A DNA stretch of 64,000 nt from Glutamicibacter soli (GTDB taxonomy: Bacteria > Actinomycetota > Actinomycetes > Actinomycetales > Micrococcaceae): positions 1 through 64,000 of the forward strand of contig NZ_POAF01000011.1 of the NCBI RefSeq assembly GCF_003309065.1, written 5' to 3'. Below the pieces are notes generated by a model. It did not search any database. It was not told where the DNA came from and worked only from the letters and a program-made list of their open reading frames with translations. How positions within the stretch are numbered: position 1 is the stretch's first letter; every line of letters starts with the position of its first letter. Positions 42,061 to 51,371 of the stretch are shown here, piece by piece. Made by a program: the position numbers and the translations under genes.

Positions 42061-43581
42061 GTGGCAAATCAGGGTGGATGCGAGTGGTGGCAAGTAGGCT
42101 GCAACATTGGTGACGGTCTAAAAAACCTTGCGGATAGTGCGATCACTGATTTCGTGAAGTCGCTCTATGACGGTGCGGTGGCGTTCGTGGCGCAGGTGTC
42201 CACCTTCTGGATGGATACCGCCAGCCCGGATGTGAACAACGCGGCCGTCACGAGCCTTCGTGCAGACATGTCCTGGTACGTCGCAGGGTTCGCCATTCTG
42301 GGGTTCTTTATTGGGCTAATCAAGCTGGTCACTTCCCAAGACGTGAAGAACAGCCTGATCGGCTTGGCCACCCCGATTGTGAACCTGATTCTGGCCACAA
42401 CCGCCTACGCCGTAGGCATTGGCGTGCTGCTCAAAGCCTCGGATGAGTTCTCCCGGTGGATCGTGGAACGTTCCACTGGTGGGGATGTGGATCTGACCCA
42501 GATGCTCACCTCGGGCACCGCGCTGCTAGCGAGCCCTGGCACGGCTTTTTTGCTGTTCATCCTGTTGCTGCTCGGTGCGGTCATCAATCTGCTGTTCATG
42601 TATTTCCGTGACGTGATGTTCCTGATCCTCTCAGCCTTCATCGTCGTGCTGGCGGCAGGCAGCGGATCGGAGCAGGGTCGGCAAGCGTGGCGTAAAGCCA
42701 ATGGCTGGCTGGTGGCCCTGTTGCTGTTTAAACCGGTCGCAGCGGGAATCTACTCGTTGGGGTTCCGCATGTTGGTGCAAGGCAGTGCCCCGGAAGGGGA
42801 GGAAGCCACGGTGACTGAGGCGATGCATTCCACGCTGATTGCGTTGTTGATCCTGTTGTTGGCGGCGTTGGCGTTGCCCGCGTTGATCAAGTTCATCGTT
42901 CCTGCGGCCGGGGTCGGCGCTGGCGCGTTCTCCGGTGGCGCGGCCTTGGGTGCTGGTGTCACGCTCGCGGCGGGTGCCGCCGTCCTGGCGGGCACTGGTG
43001 GTGCAGCGGCTGCGGCCGGTGGTGCTGGTGCTGCTGCGGGTAGCGGTAGTGGCGCGGCGGCGGCTGGCGGCGGGTCTACCGCTGCGGGTGCTGCCGGCGG
43101 CGGTGCCGGGGCCAGCGGCGGTGCCGGGGCCGGTACTGGCGGGGGTGCCGGTGGCGCTTCTGCGTCGACCAGTGCTGCTGGGTCCGGTTCTTCACCCTCG
43201 GGTGATAGTGGTTCCGGGGCTGGATCTAGTTCGGGCAGCTCATCCGCAGGTGGCAGCACCGGTTCGACGGGTTCAGGATCTTCCGGTACCGGTTCCGGTT
43301 CAGCTTCGTCCAGCGCCAGTGCGGGCGCTGCTGGGGCCAATAGTTCTGGTGGCTCTGCTTCCTCTGGTTCCGGTGCTTCACCCTCGGGGGCTGGTGCTGG
43401 CGGCTCTGGGAACACAACCCAATCCTCAAGTTCACCTCAAGAACATGCTCCGTCTGCCGGTGGCCCGTCCGGCGCGAAAGCACCGAACAAGGCTACGGAA
43501 GCCATGCAGAAAATGGGTGACGTGAAAGGCCTCGCTAACGGGGCGAATCCCAGCAAGCTCGTAGATGAGGACGGCGAATAA
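42061..43581 (+). CDS. VirB6/TrbL-like polytopic channel protein with Gly/Ser-rich tail
   Basis: A 506-residue protein from GTG 42061. Residues ~20-300 contain about six to seven transmembrane helices in the arrangement of VirB6/TrbL inner-membrane channel proteins (WYVAGFAILGFFIGLIKLVTSQDVKNSLIGL, AFLLFILLLLGAVINLLFMYFRD, ALIKFIVPAAGVGAGAF). Residues ~300-470 are almost entirely Gly, Ser, Ala and Thr, a low-complexity tail that would be flexible, before a short charged end. The tail is in frame and uninterrupted. Opposite-strand Pro/Ala frames across it are shadows. Confidence 0.82.
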   Translation: MANQGGCEWWQVGCNIGDGLKNLADSAITDFVKSLYDGAVAFVAQVSTFWMDTASPDVNNAAVTSLRADMSWYVAGFAILGFFIGLIKLVTSQDVKNSLIGLATPIVNLILATTAYAVGIGVLLKASDEFSRWIVERSTGGDVDLTQMLTSGTALLASPGTAFLLFILLLLGAVINLLFMYFRDVMFLILSAFIVVLAAGSGSEQGRQAWRKANGWLVALLLFKPVAAGIYSLGFRMLVQGSAPEGEEATVTEAMHSTLIALLILLLAALALPALIKFIVPAAGVGAGAFSGGAALGAGVTLAAGAAVLAGTGGAAAAAGGAGAAAGSGSGAAAAGGGSTAAGAAGGGAGASGGAGAGTGGGAGGASASTSAAGSGSSPSGDSGSGAGSSSGSSSAGGSTGSTGSGSSGTGSGSASSSASAGAAGANSSGGSASSGSGASPSGAGAGGSGNTTQSSSSPQEHAPSAGGPSGAKAPNKATEAMQKMGDVKGLANGANPSKLVDEDGE

Positions 43582-43583
43582 TC

Positions 43584-45095
43584 ATGGCCACCAGTGATGT
43601 GCGAATTGAACCGAACACCTTCGGCAACCTGACCGTGCCGCGCCGCTCAGGCTTGCTGGGTTTGTCCATGGGCCAGAGCCTCATGCTGGTGCCCATCGTC
43701 CTCATCGTCATTGTCACCGCAGCACGCGGCTGGATCATGGCCGCAGTGATCATCGCCCTGGCCACCATTCTGGGAGCCGTGCTGCTGCTGGTCACGAAAA
43801 AGCAAGGCCGTTCAATCTATGGGAGACTCATGCTTCGTCTAGCGCAGCGGCAGAAAGTCGCATCCAAAAAACACGTTTACCTCTCCGGCCCCACCGGATT
43901 CACCCCCGACGGACAAGTACGCCTTCCGGGCCTCATGGCCAAGTCGCAGTTGACCGAATCCATGGACTCCTACGGCAACCCCTTCGGACTGATCCGTTTG
44001 TCCTCACGTGGCCACCACAACTACTCCGTCGTACTCGAATGCTTCCCCAACGGCGATAACCTCATCGACCAAGCCGACGTGGACAACCAAGTCGCGCACT
44101 GGGCGAACTGGCTGACCCAACGCGGCCTGGACGAGGGAATCCGCGGCGCTTCGGTCACCATCGAATCCTCCCAAGACTCCGGCCTTCGATTGCAAAAACT
44201 GTTGGCCGATAACCACCGCGAGGATGCGCCCGAGTTCGCCCAACGCGTCGTGGAACGCATCGCACAGACCGATAATTCCACCGCACCTGAGGTCGTGGCA
44301 CGCATTACCCTGACCTTTGACGGTCGCCGCCTCGACGGAAAAGCCGGGGATCGGGGCATGGAAGAAATGGCCGAGGAAATCGGCAACAAGCTCCCCGGCA
44401 TCATTTCCGGGCTGGCGAACACCGGGGCCGGCGCAGTACGCCCGAACACCGCCCAGGAAATCATTGATTTCACCCGCGTCGCCTATGACCCGACCACCGC
44501 TGTGGCCGTGGAGGAAGCCCAAGCCGCTGGCGGCACCGGGCTGGCGTGGGAGGATGCTGGCCCGTCGTTCGCGCTGGACGCGTTCGATCACTACCGGCAC
44601 GACCGGGCCGTATCGAAGTCATGGACGATGTATGAAGGCCCGCGCGGCGCATTCATGTCCAACTCACTGGCCCGTCTCACCGCACCCAGTGAAGGTGCAC
44701 TGCGTAAGCGGGTGACCTTGTTGTATCGTCCGATCCCAGCGGATCAGACCTCCACGGTGGTGGAGAACGAGCAGAAGGATGCGATGTTCTCCGGCTCGCA
44801 GCAGCGCGTGTCCGTGCGTGCCCGCCAGCGGCTCGCCGCCGCGCAGAAAACAGCCCAGGAAGAAGCCCTCGGTTCGGGTTTGACCCGGTTCGGGCTGATC
44901 ATCACCATCAGCGTCAAGGATGAGGCTGAGTTGAAGAAGTTTGATCGCACCGTTCCTGGCATGGTGTCCCACGCCAAGCTGCGCGTCCGTGAGGCGTTGG
45001 CGAACCAAGCAGTCACCTTCCAGGCAGGTTTGCCGTTAGGTCTCGTGGTGCCTGATCACATGATGATCCCCGACGAGCTGAAGGTGTGGTTCTAA
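43584..45095 (+). CDS. SCO6880-family transfer protein
   Basis: A 503-residue protein. An N-terminal beta-strand segment (NTFGNLTVPRRSGLLGLSMGQS) precedes two transmembrane helices (about residues 30-75), followed by a large cytoplasmic domain (SYGNPFGLIRLSSRGHHNYSVVLECFPNGDNLIDQADVDNQVAHWANWL). This is the characteristic architecture of SCO6880 proteins, the signature membrane protein of actinobacterial type IV-like transfer modules, related to the N-terminal part of VirB4/TrsE partners. It lies 2 nt after the VirB6-like gene and overlaps the ATPase gene by TAATG. Confidence 0.85.
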   Translation: MATSDVRIEPNTFGNLTVPRRSGLLGLSMGQSLMLVPIVLIVIVTAARGWIMAAVIIALATILGAVLLLVTKKQGRSIYGRLMLRLAQRQKVASKKHVYLSGPTGFTPDGQVRLPGLMAKSQLTESMDSYGNPFGLIRLSSRGHHNYSVVLECFPNGDNLIDQADVDNQVAHWANWLTQRGLDEGIRGASVTIESSQDSGLRLQKLLADNHREDAPEFAQRVVERIAQTDNSTAPEVVARITLTFDGRRLDGKAGDRGMEEMAEEIGNKLPGIISGLANTGAGAVRPNTAQEIIDFTRVAYDPTTAVAVEEAQAAGGTGLAWEDAGPSFALDAFDHYRHDRAVSKSWTMYEGPRGAFMSNSLARLTAPSEGALRKRVTLLYRPIPADQTSTVVENEQKDAMFSGSQQRVSVRARQRLAAAQKTAQEEALGSGLTRFGLIITISVKDEAELKKFDRTVPGMVSHAKLRVREALANQAVTFQAGLPLGLVVPDHMMIPDELKVWF

Positions 45096-46726
45096 TGATT
45101 CCCCTGAAACTCTCGAAGAAACGCCACCAGCCCAGCCCCGCAGAACGGGCACAAGCTGAACTGGCTCATCCGCAGAGCCTCACGCTGTCCAAGCGCGACG
45201 TGGCCCGCCTCGAACGTGCAGCGAAGAAGGCCGCACCTAAGCCGGCCAAGGAACCGGGCTTGCTCTCCCGGCTGTTGGCCGAGGGCGCCCAGTCCAGGTA
45301 CTCCCCGTCGGATGCGGGGTGGAATCGACCTGGTGGCGGGCCGGTGAACTACATCGAAAACCCGGTGGAGATTCAAGGCTCCTGCGTGCAAGTGTGCGGG
45401 TTCTGGCCCTTCGTCAACGGGGCCGGCTTGCCAACGATTGGCGCACCGTTGGGTCGGCACCTGCTGCGGGGCACCCTGGTGACCGGTGATCCGATTTCGT
45501 GGTTCCTCAACGGCATCATTTCCAACCCGTCCGCGTTCATTCTTGGCCAGCCCGGGTTGGGCAAGACCTCGCTGGTGCACCGTCTCTTGGCAGTGCTTTC
45601 CGCCTGGGGTGTGGTGCCGATGATCCTGGCCGACTCCCGGCCCGACTATGTGCCCCACATCCGCGCCCTGGGCGGTCAAGTCATCACGTTCTCTCCTGGC
45701 CAGGGACACCTCAACCCGCTGGATCTTGGCCCCCTGGTGGCCAGCCTGAACGAGATTGAGAACGAGAAGGCCCGCGACATTGCGATTCAGGAGATGATCA
45801 GCCGCCGCCGCTCCCTCATGGAAGGCATCGCCTCGATGATGTTGGGCCGTCCGTTGAAGCCGCACGAGTCCACCTGCCTGTCGGTGGCGATCAACGAACT
45901 CGACCCCGAGCTGCGTCACGCGCCGTTGATTGGTGAGCTGGTGGACTTCATCCGCTCCCGCCCCGAAGTGCTGCGCCAGAACGTGCTCGCCTACGATGAT
46001 GACCACGAATACGACCAACGCCTCCAAGCCCTGCTGGATGCGTTGATCAACCTCGGCCCCTCCGGTGCCTATGGGGATATGTTCGCCAAGCCCTCCGACG
46101 CGCACATCACTCCCGGGGTACCGGTGGTGTTCGATATTTCCGGGGTCAACGAAAACGACTCCGTACTGGTCGCGGCCGTGCAGTCCTTGTGCTGGAACCT
46201 CGGATCAGCCACCGTATCGGCTGAGCAGCATTTAGCAGCAGCGGGCAAGCGCAAACGGCGCACCTACTTCCTAGTCATGGACGAGCTATGGCGCATCCTG
46301 CGAGCATCAGATGACATGGTGCACTTCATCGACACGATCACCCGCCTAAATCGTGGGCGCGGCATCGGGCAGGTCATGATCACCCACACCATGAACGACC
46401 TCCGCCTATCAAAAGAACACCTGACCGCCACCGCGTGGGGGTTCGTGGAACGCTCCGCCCTGGTGTTCCTGGGCGGGTTGGCGCCTTCGGAGATGGGCAA
46501 CCTGGAAGAAGTGTTCGCCCTGTCTTCCAAGGAGAAAGCGTTGATGACTGACTGGACCGGTGAAGCCGTGGTTGATCCGAAAACCAACAAGGCTTCCCGC
46601 CGGCCCGGGGCCGGACATTTCATCATGAAGGTCGGCAAGAACCCGGGCACTCCGTTCGTCACGCAGCTCACCGATCTGGAATTTGAGATCTCGGATACCA
46701 ACCGGGCTTGGGAGATGGTCAAGTAA
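45095..46726 (+). CDS. VirB4/TraC-like conjugation ATPase
   Basis: A 543-residue ATPase. Walker A GQPGLGKTSLVHRL and Walker B VMDELWRIL, then the arginine-finger/motif region MITHTMNDLRLS, belong to the VirB4/TraE-type HerA-FtsK superfamily. It would power assembly or substrate passage through the channel. ATG 45095 overlaps the preceding TAA. Length is short for VirB4 because the N-terminal domain is supplied by the separate SCO6880 protein; that split is inferred. Confidence 0.87.
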   Translation: MIPLKLSKKRHQPSPAERAQAELAHPQSLTLSKRDVARLERAAKKAAPKPAKEPGLLSRLLAEGAQSRYSPSDAGWNRPGGGPVNYIENPVEIQGSCVQVCGFWPFVNGAGLPTIGAPLGRHLLRGTLVTGDPISWFLNGIISNPSAFILGQPGLGKTSLVHRLLAVLSAWGVVPMILADSRPDYVPHIRALGGQVITFSPGQGHLNPLDLGPLVASLNEIENEKARDIAIQEMISRRRSLMEGIASMMLGRPLKPHESTCLSVAINELDPELRHAPLIGELVDFIRSRPEVLRQNVLAYDDDHEYDQRLQALLDALINLGPSGAYGDMFAKPSDAHITPGVPVVFDISGVNENDSVLVAAVQSLCWNLGSATVSAEQHLAAAGKRKRRTYFLVMDELWRILRASDDMVHFIDTITRLNRGRGIGQVMITHTMNDLRLSKEHLTATAWGFVERSALVFLGGLAPSEMGNLEEVFALSSKEKALMTDWTGEAVVDPKTNKASRRPGAGHFIMKVGKNPGTPFVTQLTDLEFEISDTNRAWEMVK

Positions 46727-48459
46727 TGTTCAACGCTGATCCGCGCTCCGGGCGCAAAAACCAGCCAGCCAACGACGAAACCCTATGGATCATCGGCGGC
46801 GGCATCCTCACCCTCGGCATCATGGGGGTACTGTTGTGGACACTCGGCGCGATCCTCGACCCGAACGTACCGCAGGCCTCGAATAATCCGGTGCAAATCC
46901 TCATGGATCAGTCCCGCGGCTTCCTGCCCGTCGGCGGCGTCCAAATCGCCGTGTTCGCCCTCGGGCTGCTGCTCCTGTTGGCGGTCATCGTGATGCTGGT
47001 TGTGGTGTGGCGGCGCAGCCGAGGCACCAGCTCCCGCATTGATCATCTGGCCAAGGAGATGAGCCATGCCAAAGACTTCAAGGCCATGGAAGAACCAGCA
47101 GCCCGGGCGGATGCTGAACGCCTCGGAGCGACCAAGGCCGGCATCGGCTCACCCTTGGCGAAGCTAGTAAACAACAAAGCTAGCTTGTTTGCTTCCTATG
47201 AGTGGGTGCAGATCTGGTTGATGGGGCCACGCGCCGGCAAAACCTCCTGCGTGTGCGTCCCCCAGATCCTGGAAACCGGCGGGCCGGTACTGGCCACCTC
47301 GAACAAGCGCGACATCGTAGACATGACCCGTGGCCCCCGCGCCCGCGTCGGCGCGGTCTGGGTGCACGACGTGCAAGGCATCATCGGAGAAGAACCCTCC
47401 TGGTGGTGGAATCCCCTCTCCTTCGTCACCGATATGGAAACTGCTGAAAAGCTCGCGGACGTGTTCTTAGCTTCCGCCACCGACGCGGGCGCCAAGCAGG
47501 ACGCGTATTTCGAGTCTGACGGTAAGCGGTTGCTCTCGCACCTGTTCTTTGCTGCCGCCGTGGGCCGGCGTCCGATCACTGACGTGTTCGCGTGGGCGCA
47601 AGATCCCGAGGATTTCACGGCCCGCGACCTGCTCAAAGACCACGGCCACCTGCCTCTAGCGAACTCCTTGGAGCAGATCCAGAAGCTCACCCCGAAGCAG
47701 CGTGACGGGGTGTATGGCACGATGCGCCCCTGGGTGAATGTGCTGTCTTATGACAAGGTGATCCCGTGGGTTCGGGATATGGGGATTAATCGTCCCGAGT
47801 TTGATCATCGCAAGCTGGCCACCGGCACCGACACTCTGTATCTCATTTCCAAGGAAGGCGGAGGATCGGCCCGCGCGATTACCGCTGCTCTGGTCATGGC
47901 GGTCATGACCGAAGCGGAGAAAACCGCTGCCAGCCAGCCCGGTGGCCGGCTGAAAACGCCGCTGACTGCTGTGCTGGATGAGGCGGCGAACGTGGTGCGT
48001 TGGCGCGAACTGCCGGACGTGTATTCCCACTATGGTTCGCGGGGCATTGTGGTGTCCACGTTCTTCCAGTCCTACAGCCAAGGTGTGGAAGCCTACGGCG
48101 AGAAGGGCATGAACAAGCTCTGGGGTGCCGCCAACATCCGCGTTGCCGGCTCAGGGCTTTCGGATGACAAGTTCTTACCGTTCCTTGCTCAGCTCGTCGG
48201 GGAACGCGACGTGCTTAAACGCTCCTCCAGTACCAGTGGCCGCACCGGACGCTCCGTCTCTAGCTCGATGCAGCGCGAGCGGATCTTGGACGTGGCCGAT
48301 TTGGCAGCACTTCCACGGGGTCGGGCGATCTTGACCAGCTCGGGCCTGCCGGCTGGCCTGATCGAGCTACAGCACTACTCCACCAAGCCCTACGGGGAAG
48401 ATGTGCGAGACTCACAAGAATACTACGAAGATGTTAGCTCAAAATTACGCTGTAACTAG
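46726..48459 (+). CDS. VirD4/TraG-type coupling protein
   Basis: A 577-residue type IV coupling protein: two transmembrane helices (about residues 22-45 and 70-95), Walker A GPRAGKTS, the VirD4 motif VLATSNKRDIVDMT, Walker B TAVLDEAANVVRW and the Gln/Phe-rich VVSTFFQSYSQG region. It recruits the relaxase-DNA complex to the channel. ATG 46726 overlaps the preceding TAA (TAATG). It is the last gene of the plus-strand transfer operon. Confidence 0.92.
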   Translation: MFNADPRSGRKNQPANDETLWIIGGGILTLGIMGVLLWTLGAILDPNVPQASNNPVQILMDQSRGFLPVGGVQIAVFALGLLLLLAVIVMLVVVWRRSRGTSSRIDHLAKEMSHAKDFKAMEEPAARADAERLGATKAGIGSPLAKLVNNKASLFASYEWVQIWLMGPRAGKTSCVCVPQILETGGPVLATSNKRDIVDMTRGPRARVGAVWVHDVQGIIGEEPSWWWNPLSFVTDMETAEKLADVFLASATDAGAKQDAYFESDGKRLLSHLFFAAAVGRRPITDVFAWAQDPEDFTARDLLKDHGHLPLANSLEQIQKLTPKQRDGVYGTMRPWVNVLSYDKVIPWVRDMGINRPEFDHRKLATGTDTLYLISKEGGGSARAITAALVMAVMTEAEKTAASQPGGRLKTPLTAVLDEAANVVRWRELPDVYSHYGSRGIVVSTFFQSYSQGVEAYGEKGMNKLWGAANIRVAGSGLSDDKFLPFLAQLVGERDVLKRSSSTSGRTGRSVSSSMQRERILDVADLAALPRGRAILTSSGLPAGLIELQHYSTKPYGEDVRDSQEYYEDVSSKLRCN

Positions 48460-48627
48460 TGGGGGCGATCAGATAGATATCGACCTTCTATGGGTAGCTT
48501 TTCCCCTCTTCCTCCTCTTCAACAGAACCCTTGGAAGAGCACTTCGGGTCACTACCTAGGTGATTAACGCTCCGTCACTTCAGTAAACCGCATGAATTTC
48601 TGTCTAGCTATCGATTACCTTACGAGA

Positions 48628-48665
48628 GACCCCGGGCACCTAAAATTACTTAGAGGCCCGGGGTC
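48628..48665. terminator. Bidirectional terminator
   Basis: GACCCCGGGC pairs perfectly with GCCCGGGGTC (10 bp, 18-nt loop), followed by GTTTC. It lies between the convergent coupling protein gene and the 48682 gene. Confidence 0.72.
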
Positions 48666-48681
48666 GTTTCAATACGCAAAA

Positions 48682-48921
48682 CTAATGAAGGTATAAAGAT
48701 TTTTCTGCTTCATGGGTTCTACGTGACCTATACCGAGCGAAAAGCCACGCCGCAGGCCCGATGACAGGCACAAAAAGAATAGCGAGCAACTGCAGCAAGA
48801 AATTTGCACGACGAACTCTTGAAACGAGTAACAACACTAATGCGATCAATGCCAGAACAACATGAACACTGACTAAACTCGCCAGTAATAGATCGCCAGC
48901 GGTGGGAATCAATGGATTCAT
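48682..48921 (-). CDS. Small PLDc_N-like membrane protein
   Basis: A 79-residue protein with two helices (VSVHVVLALIALVLLLV and FLLQLLAILFVPVIGPAAWLF) and the P-V-x-G-P turn in the second, typical of the PLDc_N (phospholipase D-nuclease N-terminal) module that occurs alone in many actinobacteria. GGAGGT 11 nt upstream of ATG 48921 sets the start. Basic C-terminus. It follows the secreted protein gene by 8 nt. Confidence 0.65.
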   Translation of the reverse strand: MNPLIPTAGDLLLASLVSVHVVLALIALVLLLVSRVRRANFLLQLLAILFVPVIGPAAWLFARYRSRRTHEAEKSLYLH

Positions 48922-48929
48922 CCTAGTAA

Positions 48930-49616
48930 CTACCTCCAACCATGACTAGTTACGCTACCACGCCCATTGCCAGTAACATACTGCACATTGGATTTCGTGC
49001 TCCAAGTAATCTGGCCCCATGGTGTTGGAGTTCCGCGCTTGACCTTAACCAAGCACTCGGCAGTGGCCTTACCCCCAGAGACCCAAGAGCCATCCTTAGA
49101 CGTATGAACCTCTGAAAAAGGGTCATAATTAGCATTCACTACACAGGAGTAGCTGGAAACTTTTTTCGCAGATCCGCTCGAGACCGTATAGTTCATGCGA
49201 ACAGTGGTTTTTGAAATGGTGACTCCAGCAAAAGTGAAAGACTGCCAAGCGGAAACAGTCTTTGTGGTGCTGGCAGCTCGGGCCGCGGTCCCAAGTTGAT
49301 TTTTGGACAGGACCGGAGCCGTTACAACCTCATCACTTACGACCTCAAACTGCCCCTTGGGCTCGCCACCTGTTTTTTCTGCTTCTTCAAATGGATCAAT
49401 CTCACCGAGCAAGTACGAAGCAAGCTCATTTTTTTGCTCGCTATTCAACGCTTCAAACGCTCGCAAATCCTCAGGATTATCCAGATTCGCCTTGAAGGCT
49501 GTCAATGCATGTTGTTCCGTAGATATAGGCTCAGCAGCGACGGCGCTGAGGCTGGATACTGCACACAGCGACACTGCGGCAAGAGCTACCGAGATAGCCT
49601 TGACATATTTTTTCAA
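48930..49616 (-). CDS. Secreted protein with TTG start, unknown function
   Basis: A 228-residue exported protein. TTG 49616 is chosen because AGGAGG sits 4 nt upstream and because it begins KKYVKAISVALAAVSLCAVSSLSAVAA, a good signal peptide with an AxA cleavage site. The mature N-terminal half is acidic and helical. The C-terminal ~110 residues (SAWQSFTFAGVTISKTTVRMNYTVSSGSAKKVSSYSCVVN...GKATAECLVKV) are strand-rich with two cysteines that could form a disulfide. It resembles no family I can name; a surface or mating-pair role is possible. Confidence 0.7.
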   Translation of the reverse strand: MKKYVKAISVALAAVSLCAVSSLSAVAAEPISTEQHALTAFKANLDNPEDLRAFEALNSEQKNELASYLLGEIDPFEEAEKTGGEPKGQFEVVSDEVVTAPVLSKNQLGTAARAASTTKTVSAWQSFTFAGVTISKTTVRMNYTVSSGSAKKVSSYSCVVNANYDPFSEVHTSKDGSWVSGGKATAECLVKVKRGTPTPWGQITWSTKSNVQYVTGNGRGSVTSHGWR

Positions 49617-49833
49617 ACTTCCTCCTGAAACGAATGCATATTTACTCCAAACACTATAATAGTGATCGGGGCACAATTATCAACACCTTGTATAAATGAA
49701 GATTCAACGTATCAAGAGTTCATTCGTCGATTTCACGCCAAACCAAACCACAAGTCGAGAGCCACTCGAAAGACGAATCTTCAGCAGCTTCCCTAATCTC
49801 AGAGAACGCGCGCGGAATTAGACCTGCCAAGTC

Positions 49834-50268
49834 CTACGGTTGCGGAAAATGTCCCTTGGGCGCGTTATACACCGGGAACGGTTCGGGCAGTTCTGGGCGC
49901 ATCACCTTGTCATACGCATGGAATGGGCCGTCCTCGCTGGTGAGCACATTCATCAGCGGGTAGAAGTAGTCCCGGAAATACACCAACATCGCCTGAACGC
50001 CATCGAGCCGCGATTGCTCCCAGTACTCCCACAACAACTGGATCAGGGTGTCGGCCTCGGGGTAATCGAACCAGTTCGGTGCCCAGCGGTGGCCAGCTCC
50101 GCCCAGCTTGCGCAGGTAGTGCGGTAGCGCCAGCTCCTGCAACCAGTGCTCAGCATCCCGATACACAAACTCCGGCTGCGGATCAGATGCGGGCGCCTCG
50201 GTGGCTGGTGCCGGCGGTTCTTCGTTCAGTGCACCAAAATCATCGGCGTGATCATCAGGTAGTTTCAT
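49834..50268 (-). CDS. DUF4913 domain protein
   Basis: A 144-residue, acidic, tryptophan-rich protein. RDAEHWLQELALPHYLRKLGGAGHRWAPNWFDYPEADTLIQLLWEYWEQSRLD...MNVLTSEDGPFHAYD matches the DUF4913 pattern (W in regular positions, a final GPF). Such proteins are common on actinobacterial conjugative elements, usually with the relaxase. Function unknown. ATG 50268 overlaps the upstream stop by ATGA. Confidence 0.82.
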   Translation of the reverse strand: MKLPDDHADDFGALNEEPPAPATEAPASDPQPEFVYRDAEHWLQELALPHYLRKLGGAGHRWAPNWFDYPEADTLIQLLWEYWEQSRLDGVQAMLVYFRDYFYPLMNVLTSEDGPFHAYDKVMRPELPEPFPVYNAPKGHFPQP

Positions 50269-51356
50269 CGCGACAGACCCTGTTCCTTGCCTCGACCTTG
50301 GGTTTGCCCGACCAGGATTTTCGGGCGCTTCGCTGAGGTGGCGGACTTGGAATGTTCCAGCGTGGGCGCTTGGGCTAGCGAGGGGTTATTCGCTCCCCCG
50401 GATTTCTCCCGCCACACCGACAGGATGCGTTGGGACGCATCACTGTGCTGGTTTAACGGCACGGGGCTCGCGTCCTCCGGGCCGGCCCCAGCCTGTGGTG
50501 GGGTGCGTACTTCCTTAGCTTCGGCAGTCTCCGCGTTCGCCCGGTCAAGGTGCTCTTCGCCCTCGGCTCTTTCAGCTTGGCCCAGATGCGTGGCTTCGTC
50601 TTTCTGGGCTTCTGCCGCCTCGGCAGTAGTGCGTTCCGGTGGTAGCTTTGCGCCTTCGGGCACCAGGTGTGGGAATTTCTCGGCAATCGCCCGGTCTACG
50701 TCATCGTCATGCCCGTACCAGGACGGAACAAAACTGATCGTGTCGCGCCCGCCAATAGATGGGTCACGCACCGTATCCGCCGGCATCAGCTCCAAGCGCC
50801 GTAGCGCTTCCTCTTTGCTGATCTCCACATGGCGTTCTAGACCATCGTTGTAGTCATAATCCCGGAACGTTCCCTGCGGCTGCGCGAACCAAGGCTCCTG
50901 GCCCATGGGTGGTTGCTCGGCCGTGGCTCGCTGGCCGGCCAAATAGTCGTCCAGGGCATCACGCAACGCGTGGTGGCGGTCGGTGGCTGCCGTGGGATGA
51001 TCCCGGTTCAGATCCTCCACATTGATGCCGAACTGGTTGCGGATACGATCAGCACCGGTCATGAACGCACGAGCTGCTTCACTGCTCGCACCGTGCTTGG
51101 TGGCCAGCTCCAAGGAAAGCGTCATGCGGTCGGCAATAGCTTCGGAACCGGCAGAACGCCAGAACTTGTCGGAGGCAAAATCTTTGCCGATCATCTGAGC
51201 GACGCCGCGTTCCTTGGCTTCGTTCATCGCTTGCTCTTGGGCGCGCATCGCAGCTCGACGCTGTGCCTGTTCAACAGCTTGCAAGCCCGAACCCATGACC
51301 GTTCGCAGCATCTGTCCGAAGTCCTGCATGATTTCAGATTCTTCATTGTCGTTCAT
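50265..51356 (-). CDS. Relaxase-operon accessory protein, unknown function
   Basis: A 363-residue, highly charged protein. The N-terminal half is helical (MRTVMGSGLQAVEQAQRRAAMRAQEQAMNEAKERG...DRMTLSLELATKHGASSEAARAFMTGADRIRNQF), with a middle segment (FVPSWYGHDDDVDRAIAEKFPHL) and a Glu/Ala-rich disordered C-terminus. No catalytic motif. ATG 51356 is preferred to GTG 51365 on ribosome binding site spacing (GGAGA). It lies 15 nt after the relaxase gene and is ATGA-coupled to DUF4913. Confidence 0.7.
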   Translation of the reverse strand: MNDNEESEIMQDFGQMLRTVMGSGLQAVEQAQRRAAMRAQEQAMNEAKERGVAQMIGKDFASDKFWRSAGSEAIADRMTLSLELATKHGASSEAARAFMTGADRIRNQFGINVEDLNRDHPTAATDRHHALRDALDDYLAGQRATAEQPPMGQEPWFAQPQGTFRDYDYNDGLERHVEISKEEALRRLELMPADTVRDPSIGGRDTISFVPSWYGHDDDVDRAIAEKFPHLVPEGAKLPPERTTAEAAEAQKDEATHLGQAERAEGEEHLDRANAETAEAKEVRTPPQAGAGPEDASPVPLNQHSDASQRILSVWREKSGGANNPSLAQAPTLEHSKSATSAKRPKILVGQTQGRGKEQGLSR

Positions 51357-51371
51357 GGTGCTCACTCTCCT

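Noticed and set aside
42750-43415. Proline/alanine-rich minus-strand ORF
   Set aside because: It is the complement of the Gly/Ser-rich tail of the channel protein and has no ribosome binding site.
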